The translations under genes were made by a program, and so were the position numbers. The notes beneath the pieces were generated by a model that saw only the letters and a program-made list of their open reading frames with translations, was not told the origin of the DNA and searched no databases. Positions 16,936 to 25,207 of a stretch of DNA of 64,000 bases are shown in pieces. Position 1 is the stretch's first letter; each line of letters starts with the position of its first letter. This DNA comes from CAG-238 sp963601575 (lineage in GTDB: Bacteria; Bacillota; Clostridia; Peptostreptococcales; Anaerovoracaceae), in assembly GCA_963601575.1 (NCBI GenBank), contig CAVCFO010000005.1, positions 1 through 64,000 on the forward strand, written 5' to 3'.

Positions 16936-18867
16936 CTAATTTCCGCCCTTTCCGACATATTTCAGCAGCCCGCCGTCTTTCAAAATTGCCTTCTGTCTTT
17001 CGGTAAAGCTGCAATCAAGGGATATCTTTTCTCCCGTTGTAAGATCTTCCAAAATCATTTTGCCATTTTCCATTCCCTCAAAGACGCTCGTGATTCTGAT
17101 TTCGTCCTCTTGCGAGATTTTTTCGTAGTCCTTCGGATTTTCAAATGTCAATGGCATGATCCCTGCATTTATAAGATTTGCGGCGTGGATTCTGGCAAAG
17201 CTCTTTGCGATAACCGCTCTTACTCCCAAATAGAGAGGCACCAGTGCCGCGTGTTCTCTCGATGAGCCCTGTCCGTAGTTGTTTCCGCCGATGATTATGC
17301 TCGTCCCCATCTTCTTTGCCCTTTCCGGGAAGTCGCGGTCGCATACTTCAAAGCAGTACTGCGAAAGGTGCGGAATATTCGAACGATAAGGCAAAATCTT
17401 TGCCCCTGCCGGCATAATATGGTCTGTGGTAATATTGTCCCCAACTTTCAGCGAAACCGCGGCGGAAAGCTCATCTTCCTGTGGCTTGCTGTCTGGGAAA
17501 GGCTTGATATTCGGGCCTCTGAGGATTTCCACAGAATCCGCCGCAGAAAGCGGCGCCGGCGCAAGAATTGCGCTGTCGTCAATCTTGAAGCTTTCCGGCA
17601 TTTCAACGCTTGGCATATCTCCGAGCAGTCTCGGATCCGTAATTTCTCCCGTGAGAGCTGCTGCAACTGCTGTTTCAGGCGATACGAGGAAAACCTTTGC
17701 GTCCTTTGTTCCGGAACGTCCCTCAAAGTTTCTGTTAAAGGTTCTAAGCGATACGCCGCCGGAATTTGGCGAAAATCCCATTCCTATGCAAGGGCCGCAG
17801 GCACATTCAAGCACCCTCGCCCCGCTGGCAAGGATATCTGCCAAGGCTCCGCAGTCTGCCAGCATTGCAAGCACCTGCTTTGAACCCGGCGAAACGGAAA
17901 GGCTCACATCCGGTGAAATAGTTTTCCCTTTCAGCAGCGCTGCAACTTTTAGCATATCATATAGTGATGAATTTGTGCAGGAGCCGATGCAAACCTGGTC
18001 AACCTTCGTGCCTTTTAGGGTTTCAACCGCGACCACATTGTCCGGGCTGTGCGGGCAGGCGGTCATAGGCTTTAATTCCGAAAGGTTTATATTAACAACT
18101 TTATCGTAAACTGCATCTTCATCGCTTGCAAGAGGGGTGAAATCTGCTTCTCTGCCCTCAGCTTTGAGAAATTCGCGAGTCACTTCATCCGACGGGAAAA
18201 TCGAGGTCGTAGCCCCAAGTTCAGCGCCCATATTGGTGATGGTGGCTCTTTCGGGAACAGAAAGATTTTTTATGCCCTCGCCGCCCCATTCTATAATGGC
18301 GCCGACTCCGCCCTTTACGCTTAGTATTCTGAGAATTTCAAGACTGATATCCTTTGCGGTCACAAAATCGTTAAGCTTTCCTGTTAGATTTACCTTGATC
18401 ATCTTCGGCATTGTGATATAGTAAGCGCCGCCGCCCATGGCAACCGCAACGTCAAGACCTCCCGCGCCCATGGCAAGCATTCCTATGCCGCCGCCGGTAG
18501 GAGTATGGCTGTCTGAGCCTATAAGAGTCTTTCCCGGCTTTCCGAAGCGTTCCAGATGAACCTGATGGCAGATTCCGTTTCCGGGTCTGCTAAAATACAG
18601 CCCGTGTTTCTTTGCCATCGACTGGATAAATCTGTGATCGTCCGCATTTTCAAAGCCCGACTGGAGTGTGTTGTGATCTATATATGCCACCGAAAGCTCC
18701 GTCTTTACCCGCGGCACTCCCATGGTCTCAAATTCCAGATATGCCATGGTTCCCGTGGCGTCCTGGGTCAGGGTCTGATCTATTCTGATTGCAATTTCGC
18801 TGCCAACGGTCATTTCTCCGCTGATTAAATGTTCTTTTATGATTTTCTGCGCTATGGTAAGTCCCAT
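16936..18867 (-). CDS. Aconitate hydratase
   Basis: 643 residues, the length of the clostridial/mitochondrial-like aconitase class. Converts citrate to isocitrate with a [4Fe-4S] cluster. The cluster cysteines appear in IGSCTNSSLYDM and in ECACGPCIGMGFSP. Other family blocks are SDSHTPTGGGIGMLAMGAGG and, in the C-terminal swivel domain, GNNYGQGSSREHAALVPLYLG. LeuC-type isopropylmalate isomerases are split into two subunits, which this is not. It is the third gene of the operon and starts 2 bases after the regulator's stop, with GGGAGG upstream. Confidence 0.94.
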   Translation of the reverse strand: MGLTIAQKIIKEHLISGEMTVGSEIAIRIDQTLTQDATGTMAYLEFETMGVPRVKTELSVAYIDHNTLQSGFENADDHRFIQSMAKKHGLYFSRPGNGICHQVHLERFGKPGKTLIGSDSHTPTGGGIGMLAMGAGGLDVAVAMGGGAYYITMPKMIKVNLTGKLNDFVTAKDISLEILRILSVKGGVGAIIEWGGEGIKNLSVPERATITNMGAELGATTSIFPSDEVTREFLKAEGREADFTPLASDEDAVYDKVVNINLSELKPMTACPHSPDNVVAVETLKGTKVDQVCIGSCTNSSLYDMLKVAALLKGKTISPDVSLSVSPGSKQVLAMLADCGALADILASGARVLECACGPCIGMGFSPNSGGVSLRTFNRNFEGRSGTKDAKVFLVSPETAVAAALTGEITDPRLLGDMPSVEMPESFKIDDSAILAPAPLSAADSVEILRGPNIKPFPDSKPQEDELSAAVSLKVGDNITTDHIMPAGAKILPYRSNIPHLSQYCFEVCDRDFPERAKKMGTSIIIGGNNYGQGSSREHAALVPLYLGVRAVIAKSFARIHAANLINAGIMPLTFENPKDYEKISQEDEIRITSVFEGMENGKMILEDLTTGEKISLDCSFTERQKAILKDGGLLKYVGKGGN

Positions 18868-18868
18868 C

Positions 18869-19510
18869 TTACATGCCTCCCTTGATATTGATATATGCGT
18901 TGTTTATATGCTCAAGCATCAGCGCCTTTGCGGCGTCTTCGTCCTTCGCTTCTATCGCTGCGAAGATTTTTTTGTGTTCTTCCACTGACTGGGTGCTTCT
19001 GTCGCTGAATTGCAACGAAACTTTTCTGAATCTCATCAGCTTGTGATGCAGCGGCGAAAGGATCGAAGCAAAGGTCGGGCTTCCGCTGGCTTCGTAGATT
19101 ACATCGTGAAATTCCGTGTCCAAATCCTTGATTTTTTCCGCATTGCTTTTGGTTACATAAAACTCCTGCTCTTCGATAATTTCTTTAAGACGGGCGATAT
19201 CCTCCTCCGTCATGTGCTGTATCGCAAGTACGGTGGCGTAGGGCTCTATCGCCTTTTTCACCGCATACATTTCGTCAACATCCTTTGAGGATATGCCAAG
19301 CACCAGCATACCGCTTGCCGTCTGTTTTATAAGTCTTTCGGCTTCGAGCCTGGTCAGCGCCTCCCGCACCGGCGTCCTGCTGACCCCAAGCTCATTTGAA
19401 AGTTTCGGCTCTGTGATAAGCTCGCCTGCCGGATAAACTCCCGTCAAAATATTTTTTTCAATCAATGCAAATACTTGATTTGCGAGGGACGTGTTCTTAT
19501 AATCTATCAT
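18869..19510 (-). CDS. GntR-family transcriptional regulator, FCD (FadR) subfamily
   Basis: 213 residues. N-terminal winged helix: VFALIEKNILTGVYPAGELI, then LSNELGVSRTPVREALTRLE with the recognition helix (about residues 32-51). The C-terminal all-helical FCD domain carries the metal or ligand residues in DTEFHDVIYEASG and a final EEHKKIFAAIEAKDEDAAKALMLEHI. It is embedded between the citrate-synthase-type gene and aconitase, overlapping the former by 14 bases. It probably represses its own operon through the TATACTTGTATACAAGTATA palindrome; the FCD ligand may be a tricarboxylate or amino acid. Confidence 0.9.
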   Translation of the reverse strand: MIDYKNTSLANQVFALIEKNILTGVYPAGELITEPKLSNELGVSRTPVREALTRLEAERLIKQTASGMLVLGISSKDVDEMYAVKKAIEPYATVLAIQHMTEEDIARLKEIIEEQEFYVTKSNAEKIKDLDTEFHDVIYEASGSPTFASILSPLHHKLMRFRKVSLQFSDRSTQSVEEHKKIFAAIEAKDEDAAKALMLEHINNAYINIKGGM

Positions 19511-20882
19511 TTATGAGCTTCCTCCATTCCTCAGATTCCTTCAGCCTTGCCTCGATTTCTCCTGTAGAAAGGCTTGTGGTTCTGCCACCTGCGTACATCG
19601 TGTCCACCCATCCTTTCAGTTCTTTAACCAAAGGATGGTCTTTATGTACTTTTTTGTCCCCTTCCAGCCTGAAATGCTCGTTTATCCAGTATGCTATACC
19701 TGCAAGTCCCGACGTGTTGCTGATGGAAACTCCCGGCGCCCGTTTGAGCAATTTTTTCGTGTTGAATATATTGTAAATTTCCTCGTCTTTCATCAATCCG
19801 TCGGCGTGGATTCCGGCTTTCGTCACGTTGAAGTTTTCTCCCACAAACGGAGTCATCGGCGGAATCTCATAGCCCATCTCCTTGCGGAAATATTCAGCTA
19901 TTTCGGTTATTACCGTCGGATCCATTCCGTCCATGGAGCCTCTCAGTGAAGCATATTCGAAAACCATGGCCTCCAGCGGAATGTTTCCAGTCCGCTCGCC
20001 GATTCCAAGCAGCGAGCAGTTAACCGCGCTTGCCCCGTAGAGCCATGCCGTGGTAGCATTCGCAACAGCCTTGTAGAAGTCGTTATGTCCGTGCCACTCG
20101 ATCATATCGCTTGGAACCCCCGCGTAGTGCTGCAATCCATATATAATTCCGGCTACGCTTCTCGGAAGCGCCGCACCTGTATACGGCACGCCGTAGCCCA
20201 TGGTATCGCAGGCCCTAATCTTTACCGGCATCCCCACTTCGTTTGACAGATCCATGATTTCATTTACGAAAGGAACCACAAATCCATAAAAATCTGCTCT
20301 TGTGATGTCCTCCAAATGGCATCTTGGAACTATACCCGCATCGAAGGCGTCTCTTATGGTTTCGAGATAAAAGTCTATCGCCTGCCTTCTGGTCATGCCC
20401 ATTTTCTTGAAAATATGATAATCGCTGCAGGATACGAGAATGCCTGTTTCTTCGATTTCAAGCTCCTTTACCTTCCGAAAATCCTCTTTTTTTGCGCGGA
20501 TCCATGTGGTAATCGCCGGAAACTTGTAGCCAAGCTCCATGCACTTTTCGATTGCTTCCTGATCCTGCTTGGTATATATGAAAAATTCTGATTGACGAAT
20601 GATTCCATAAGGCCCGCCCAGCCTTGCAAGGTATTTGAACAGATCCACACGCTGCTTTACCGTATAGGGCGCCATGGACTGCATTCCGTCCCGAAAGGAT
20701 GTGTCCGTGATCCAAATATCGGTAGGCATATTCATTGGCACCCGCCTCTGGTTAAATGCGATTTTGGGAACTTCCTCATAATCAAACATCTCCCTGTAAA
20801 GATTCGGTTCTTCCACATCTTGCAGAGAATATTTATATATATTTTGTTCTAAAAGATTTGTCTTTGATGAAATTTCAAGCAT
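19497..20882 (-). CDS. (Re)-citrate synthase-type enzyme of the isopropylmalate/homocitrate synthase family
   Basis: 461 residues from the ATG at 20882 (AGGGAGG seven bases upstream; a TTG two codons earlier is less likely). DRE-TIM metallolyase features: DTSFRDGMQS (where DTTLRDGEQ is usual), ITTWIRA, RCHLEDITRADFYGFV, and the metal-binding HGHNDF. LeuA or homocitrate synthase would share these, but the company of aconitase and isocitrate dehydrogenase points to (Re)-citrate synthase, the oxygen-sensitive citrate-forming enzyme described from Clostridium kluyveri. Condenses acetyl-CoA and oxaloacetate. No Si-type GltA is present nearby. First gene of the operon. Confidence 0.82.
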   Translation of the reverse strand: MLEISSKTNLLEQNIYKYSLQDVEEPNLYREMFDYEEVPKIAFNQRRVPMNMPTDIWITDTSFRDGMQSMAPYTVKQRVDLFKYLARLGGPYGIIRQSEFFIYTKQDQEAIEKCMELGYKFPAITTWIRAKKEDFRKVKELEIEETGILVSCSDYHIFKKMGMTRRQAIDFYLETIRDAFDAGIVPRCHLEDITRADFYGFVVPFVNEIMDLSNEVGMPVKIRACDTMGYGVPYTGAALPRSVAGIIYGLQHYAGVPSDMIEWHGHNDFYKAVANATTAWLYGASAVNCSLLGIGERTGNIPLEAMVFEYASLRGSMDGMDPTVITEIAEYFRKEMGYEIPPMTPFVGENFNVTKAGIHADGLMKDEEIYNIFNTKKLLKRAPGVSISNTSGLAGIAYWINEHFRLEGDKKVHKDHPLVKELKGWVDTMYAGGRTTSLSTGEIEARLKESEEWRKLINDRL

Positions 20883-20908
20883 AGCCAACCTCCCTGGTAA
20901 ACATTTTT

Positions 20909-20951
20909 TATACTTGTATACAAGTATAACACTTTAGTTCATTAGCGTCAA
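20909..20951 (-). promoter_or_regulatory. Promoter and 20-bp palindromic operator of the citrate/aconitase/IDH operon
   Basis: Minus strand TTGACG (complement of 20946-20951), 17 bp, TATACT (complement of 20923-20928). The -10 box is one arm of a perfect palindrome, TATACTTGTATACAAGTATA (20909-20928), whose core TTGTATACAA is the type of site bound by GntR/FCD repressors. Binding there would block the polymerase. Confidence 0.8.
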
Positions 20952-20980
20952 GAGGCGATATGCGTAAAATTTTTGTAAAG

Positions 20981-21002
20981 AAAAACGGAGCCGCAGGCTC
21001 CG
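20981..21002 (-). terminator. Terminator of the aldolase-folD unit
   Basis: Minus strand CGGAGCC, loop TGC, GGCTCCG, then TTTTTC, 15 bases after the folD stop. Confidence 0.85.
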
Positions 21003-21016
21003 CTAAGTTCTCAATT

Positions 21017-21886
21017 TTATATTCTTTCTGCTACGAGCGAGGCGGCTCTCGCTGCCCGGACAACATGGTGCATGAGCAATGCAGTGGTCACGGTTCCGAC
21101 TCCGCCGGGAACAGGGGTAATCGCCGCAACCCGGTCTTTCAGTGCCTCAAAATCCGCATCACCGCACATTTTTCCCTCATCGTCAAAGTTAATTCCTACA
21201 TCCACGATTGTTTGCTTCTCTCTTGCATGGTCTGCTGTCAACATATTGCGTTTTCCGGTTGCGCAGACTATAATGTCCGCATCCTTGCAAAGATCCGCGA
21301 TATGATCCTCTTCGGTCTTGCTGTGGCAAATAGCGACAGTGGCATTCTTTTCCATGAGGAGCATTGCCGCAGGTTTACCTACCACCAGGCTACGTCCCAC
21401 TACCACTGCTCTTTTCCCTGCCGTTTCTATTCCATAATAGCTGAGGATTGCCATCACAGCCTCGGCGGTGCACGGCGGAAATCCGGTTTTCTCTCCCGTA
21501 AAAATTCCGCCAAGTGCCCTGTTTGTGATTCCGTCGATATCCTTTTCCGGACGCAGATGGTTGCATATTCGCTCCTCATCCACCGATTCCGGAAGCGGAC
21601 GCAGCATCAGCACTCCGTGGATGTTTGGCTCTTCGTTCAGGTATTTTACGATGTCCAAAATGTCCGATTCGTCTGCCTTCTCGTCCATTATAAACTTTTC
21701 CGTATGTATTCCAAGGCTTGCAGCCTTCTTTATTGCGCTATTTTCGTAAGCGATGTCGCTCGGCTTTTTGCCGACGCGCAAAATTGCCAATGTAGGTGCG
21801 ACTCCCTTATCTTCCAGCAGGCTTAGCGCCTCGCTTCGGGTCTTTTCGTCTATCCAGTCCGCAACGGGCTTTCCTTTGAGTATCAT
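21017..21886 (-). CDS. folD: Bifunctional methylene-THF dehydrogenase / methenyl-THF cyclohydrolase
   Basis: 289 residues, the usual length. Interconverts 5,10-methylene-THF, 5,10-methenyl-THF and 10-formyl-THF. Seen: PTLAILRVGKKPSDIAYENS with the family's catalytic Tyr-xxx-Lys region shifted (YENSAIKKA), MLRPLPESVDEERI where the family has LPLP, the Rossmann signature VVGRSLVVGKPAAMLL, and the C-terminal TPVPGGVGTVTTALL. It overlaps the aldolase by ATGA. With glyA and fhs it gives a full serine-to-formate C1 route. Confidence 0.96.
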   Translation of the reverse strand: MILKGKPVADWIDEKTRSEALSLLEDKGVAPTLAILRVGKKPSDIAYENSAIKKAASLGIHTEKFIMDEKADESDILDIVKYLNEEPNIHGVLMLRPLPESVDEERICNHLRPEKDIDGITNRALGGIFTGEKTGFPPCTAEAVMAILSYYGIETAGKRAVVVGRSLVVGKPAAMLLMEKNATVAICHSKTEEDHIADLCKDADIIVCATGKRNMLTADHAREKQTIVDVGINFDDEGKMCGDADFEALKDRVAAITPVPGGVGTVTTALLMHHVVRAARAASLVAERI

Positions 21887-23118
21887 AATTTTTTAAGTTC
21901 CTTTCCGGCTGTATCTTCCAGTAGTAGCGCATTCTCGAATGCATCCTTCATATCGGCACCGCAGACTGCCATTCCGTGGTTTGCCATTATTGCAGCGCGG
22001 CTCTCGCCCATTGCGCTCACAACATTTTGTGCTATAGCCTTTGTCCCTGCTGCGGCATATTCTGTGACCGCCACAAAGCTTCCAAAAACCTCTGTCGCCC
22101 TTGCATTTTCCTTAGGAATTTCCAGTCCTGAGTGGGCGCAGGCATATACCGAAGCGTTTGCAGAATGCGTATGAACCACTGCCCCTGCCTCTGGCTTTGC
22201 TCTGTAAATTGCGGCATGAAGTTCAAGCTCCGAGGTTGGCTTGTTTTCACCCTCGTAAGCCAAGGTTGCAAGGTCCACTTTTACCAGATCCTCCGGCTCG
22301 ATCTTTGCATATTCAACACCTGATGGAGTGACTATAATCGTATTCTCGTCAAGTTTTGCGGATATATTGCCCCAGGTTCCCTGAACGAGTCTTTCGCTTA
22401 CAAGCCTCCTGCCGTACTTTGCAATTTCTGTGCGAAGCTCGTATTCAGCCTCGGAAAAGTCCTCTTTTTTCTTTGAGCTTGCCGCTTTTTTCTGGGTCGA
22501 ATAGCTTTTTTCGTATTTTTTTCGCAGCAGCGAGCGGGTTCTGCGGTCAAACCGTGAGCAGCCGCCAAGATTCTTTGCCTTTAGCTCAACATAGGCTGCT
22601 TTTTCCGCTACCAGTGTCGTAATCGCCGCTTCTTTGAGGTCTTTTCCCATGGCTATTGTATAGCCGATTCCCTTGCCTTTTCCGTCCACGCCTTTGAGCA
22701 CGAAGCAGGCATTTGACTTTTTGAAGGCTTTTTTTAGGGTCTTTCCGGACTTGCGATCGGCGGTTCTGCCGTCTGCTATAAACATTCCCTTTCCGATTAT
22801 CATCGCCATGTCATCCAGCGCCGCACCAAAGGGAACAGCCTCCGCCAGGCATTTCTGGCAATAATATGTCTGGGAATAGATCATAGCCTTTTTCCCATCG
22901 CTTTCGAGTGGAAGCCTTTCGATATCAAGTTCTTCGATATCCTCCTCTTTCAGCTTTCCCAAGTTGGCTTCCATCCTTGTGGCATAGACCTTTCCGCCCT
23001 CCTGCAAAATCAGCCGCATCCCGTCAAATTTCGTGATTCCGCCTGCTTGCAGACATTCCATGCAATCCTTAAATTTAGGATATTGCTCTTCTATCGTATT
23101 TTTGCTCGTTTCTTGCAT
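21883..23118 (-). CDS. Two-domain protein: degenerate and intact class II aldolase/adducin domains
   Basis: 411 residues. The C-terminal half (about 210-411) is a complete class II aldolase/adducin domain: ERLVQGTWGNISAKLDENT, TPSGVEYAKIEPEDLVKVD, TSELELHAAIYRAKPEAGAV, VHTHSANASVYA and ANHGMAVCG supply the Glu and three His zinc ligands of fuculose-phosphate aldolase-like enzymes. The N-terminal half (about 1-190) has a parallel pattern (GGKVYATRMEANLGKLKEEDIEEL, then DDMAMIIGKGMFIADG) but no HxH, so it looks like a degenerate copy. It also contains CLAEAVP and CQKC cysteines. A lysine-rich linker (about 190-215) joins the halves. Probably cleaves or epimerises a sugar phosphate. Its ATGA overlap with folD is unexplained. 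GTG one codon earlier is an alternative start. Confidence 0.82.
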   Translation of the reverse strand: MQETSKNTIEEQYPKFKDCMECLQAGGITKFDGMRLILQEGGKVYATRMEANLGKLKEEDIEELDIERLPLESDGKKAMIYSQTYYCQKCLAEAVPFGAALDDMAMIIGKGMFIADGRTADRKSGKTLKKAFKKSNACFVLKGVDGKGKGIGYTIAMGKDLKEAAITTLVAEKAAYVELKAKNLGGCSRFDRRTRSLLRKKYEKSYSTQKKAASSKKKEDFSEAEYELRTEIAKYGRRLVSERLVQGTWGNISAKLDENTIIVTPSGVEYAKIEPEDLVKVDLATLAYEGENKPTSELELHAAIYRAKPEAGAVVHTHSANASVYACAHSGLEIPKENARATEVFGSFVAVTEYAAAGTKAIAQNVVSAMGESRAAIMANHGMAVCGADMKDAFENALLLEDTAGKELKKL

Positions 23119-23201
23119 CACATACCTCTTTTTTCAATAACTCTTATCATTGTATCACAATTTCGTCGCTCGCAAAACCCCTCGTCGCATAAAATATACA
23201 A

Positions 23202-23248
23202 AAAAAGACTGCACGCCCGGCTTTTTACCAGCGCAAAGCAGTCTTTTT
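23202..23248 (-). terminator. Terminator of the Na/phosphate cotransporter gene
   Basis: AAAAAGACTGC and GCAGTCTTTTT form an 11-bp stem around a 25-nt loop; A- and T-runs make it potentially bidirectional. It lies 50 bases after the transporter's stop. Confidence 0.75.
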
Positions 23249-23298
23249 ATTTTTTGATTTTAGTCTATCCTGAGAATTCCTGACAAATTCCCGAAAAA

Positions 23299-25062
23299 TT
23301 ATTTAGGCAGAGCGTATTTTTCTTCGTATTTGTTCATCTTCACATCAAAGTCGCTGTGTCCGTAGAGCTTCAGATCGTCCAAATAGTGGTGCATGTCGAA
23401 GTTGCCTTTTTCGCTTTCGATTACGCAAACCGCAAGATTCGAACAGTGGTCAGCAACTCTTTCGAGGTTCGTGCTAAGATCCGAGAGTATAAAGCCAAGC
23501 TCGATGGTGCAGGTTCCGTCTTTGAGGCGCTTTACATGGCGGCTCTTTACTTCGTTGTGGATGGCGTCGATTACGTCCTCCAGCGGCTCAACTTCCTTCG
23601 CCATCATAACGTCATCCCTTTCAAAGGCGTCCACCGCAAGGTTTACGATTTCGTGCACCGCGTCCATAAACACGGTAACCTCCTTTTGAGCGCTCTGTGA
23701 AAAATCAAGACCTTTATTATTCAGTTCCACCGCAGTCTCCGCAATGTTTCGCGCATGGTCGCTGATTCTCTCCAAATCGCCCATATTGTGCAAAATAATC
23801 GTCAGAGTCTTGCTGTCTTCTTCGCTTACGTCAAGCCTTGAAAGCTTAACAATATACTCTCCAAGCGCGTCCTCGTAGCGGTCGATTTTTTCTTCCAGTC
23901 TGAAAACTTCGGCGCACTTTTCTTTGTCAAAGCCTTTAATCAAATCCATCGCCTCAAAGATACACTCTCTGGCGTGGTTTGCCATTCTCACCGCAACGGT
24001 TTTGCACTGGGTAACCGCAAAGCCCGGAGTCTCGAAGAAACGCTCGTCCAGGAAGTTTAGGGTCTGATCCGGATTCTTTTCTTCCGGAGCGTCCTTCACA
24101 ACCTTGTTTGCCAGCTTTTCCAGCGCCTTTGTAAAAGGCAGCAGCATCAGCGTACATCCCACGTTGAACATACTGTGAATGACCGCTACATTCGCCGGAT
24201 TTACCGTATTTCCAAGGAAATCAAAATGTATGAATGCGTTTGCTGTATAGAACAGTGTCAGAAAAACCACAGTTCCTATGATATTAAAGGAAAGGTGAAC
24301 TGCTGCAACTCGCTTTGCTCCGCGGTTTGCGCCTATGGAGGACAGAATCGCCGTTATGCAGGTTCCTATGTTCTGACCCATGATAATCGGAATTGTTGTC
24401 CCGTAGGTAACCGCCCCGGTCTTGCAAAGAGCCTGCAGGATTCCCACGGAAGCGGAGGAACTTTGGATCGCCGCAGTAAAGATTGCTCCTGCCGCAACTC
24501 CAAGCACAGGATTGCTGAACATGGTAAGGACGTTTACAAATTCCGGCACATCTGCCAGCGGCTTAACTGCCGAACTCATAATATCCATGCCGTACATCAA
24601 AACCGCAAAGCCGATGAGTATCAGCCCGATGTCGTATTTTTTCTCGCTTTTCATGAACATCATAAAAACGATTGCAACCGCCGCAAGTATGGGTGAAAAT
24701 GCCATAGGATTCAGCATCTGAATGATAAAGCTGTCTCCCTGAAGCCCCGAAAGGCTCAGCAGCCACGCCGTAGCAGTCGTTCCGATATTTGCGCCCATGA
24801 TAACCGGAATCGCCTGCCTTAGGGTCATGATTCCCGAGTTTACGAAGCCGACCAGCATTACGGTGGTAGCCGAGGAGCTTTGAATCACAGCTGTCACAGC
24901 CGTTCCCAGCAATACGCCCTTTGGTACGTTTGAGGTCAGGCGGCTCAAGATTTCTTCAAGCTTGCTTCCCGACGCCCTTTTCAGTCCGTCTCCCATGGTT
25001 TCCATGCCGAACAGGAATAGGCAAAGCCCTCCCAGAAGTTGCAACACTCCGAAAATGTCCAT
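23299..25062 (-). CDS. Na+/phosphate cotransporter with C-terminal PhoU-like domain
   Basis: 587 residues. The N-terminal part has two inverted membrane repeats of the Na/Pi (SLC34/NptA-like) family: GTAVTAVIQSSSATTVMLVGF (about 53-73) and FTAAIQSSSASVGILQAL (about 192-210), the QSSS motifs being diagnostic. The C-terminal 220 residues are helical and PhoU-like (RLEEKIDRYEDALGEYIVKLS, ILHNMGDLERISDHARNIAE). Such proteins import phosphate driven by sodium and may sense or regulate it through the PhoU part. Single gene with its own terminator; paired GTTAAAT repeats upstream hint at PhoP control. Confidence 0.94.
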   Translation of the reverse strand: MDIFGVLQLLGGLCLFLFGMETMGDGLKRASGSKLEEILSRLTSNVPKGVLLGTAVTAVIQSSSATTVMLVGFVNSGIMTLRQAIPVIMGANIGTTATAWLLSLSGLQGDSFIIQMLNPMAFSPILAAVAIVFMMFMKSEKKYDIGLILIGFAVLMYGMDIMSSAVKPLADVPEFVNVLTMFSNPVLGVAAGAIFTAAIQSSSASVGILQALCKTGAVTYGTTIPIIMGQNIGTCITAILSSIGANRGAKRVAAVHLSFNIIGTVVFLTLFYTANAFIHFDFLGNTVNPANVAVIHSMFNVGCTLMLLPFTKALEKLANKVVKDAPEEKNPDQTLNFLDERFFETPGFAVTQCKTVAVRMANHARECIFEAMDLIKGFDKEKCAEVFRLEEKIDRYEDALGEYIVKLSRLDVSEEDSKTLTIILHNMGDLERISDHARNIAETAVELNNKGLDFSQSAQKEVTVFMDAVHEIVNLAVDAFERDDVMMAKEVEPLEDVIDAIHNEVKSRHVKRLKDGTCTIELGFILSDLSTNLERVADHCSNLAVCVIESEKGNFDMHHYLDDLKLYGHSDFDVKMNKYEEKYALPK

Positions 25063-25156
25063 ATTATTTTGTCTCCTTTAAATTTTTCCCTTTGTTTATT
25101 TCATCTCGTCATTTTTCTTCATTTTCTATTGTAACTGAAAACTTCGTAAAGAAAAA

Positions 25157-25174
25157 GTTAAATCTAAGTTAAAT
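25157..25174. promoter_or_regulatory. Direct repeats upstream of the Na/phosphate cotransporter, Pho-box-like
   Basis: GTTAAAT occurs at 25157-25163 and again at 25168-25174, an 11-bp period as in PhoP-binding sites of Firmicutes. On the minus strand the unit reads ATTTAAC. Placed about 95 bp before the start of a phosphate transporter gene. Confidence 0.4.
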
Positions 25175-25207
25175 ATATAGTCGGCCCCAGTCAATCGTAT
25201 TTTTGCT

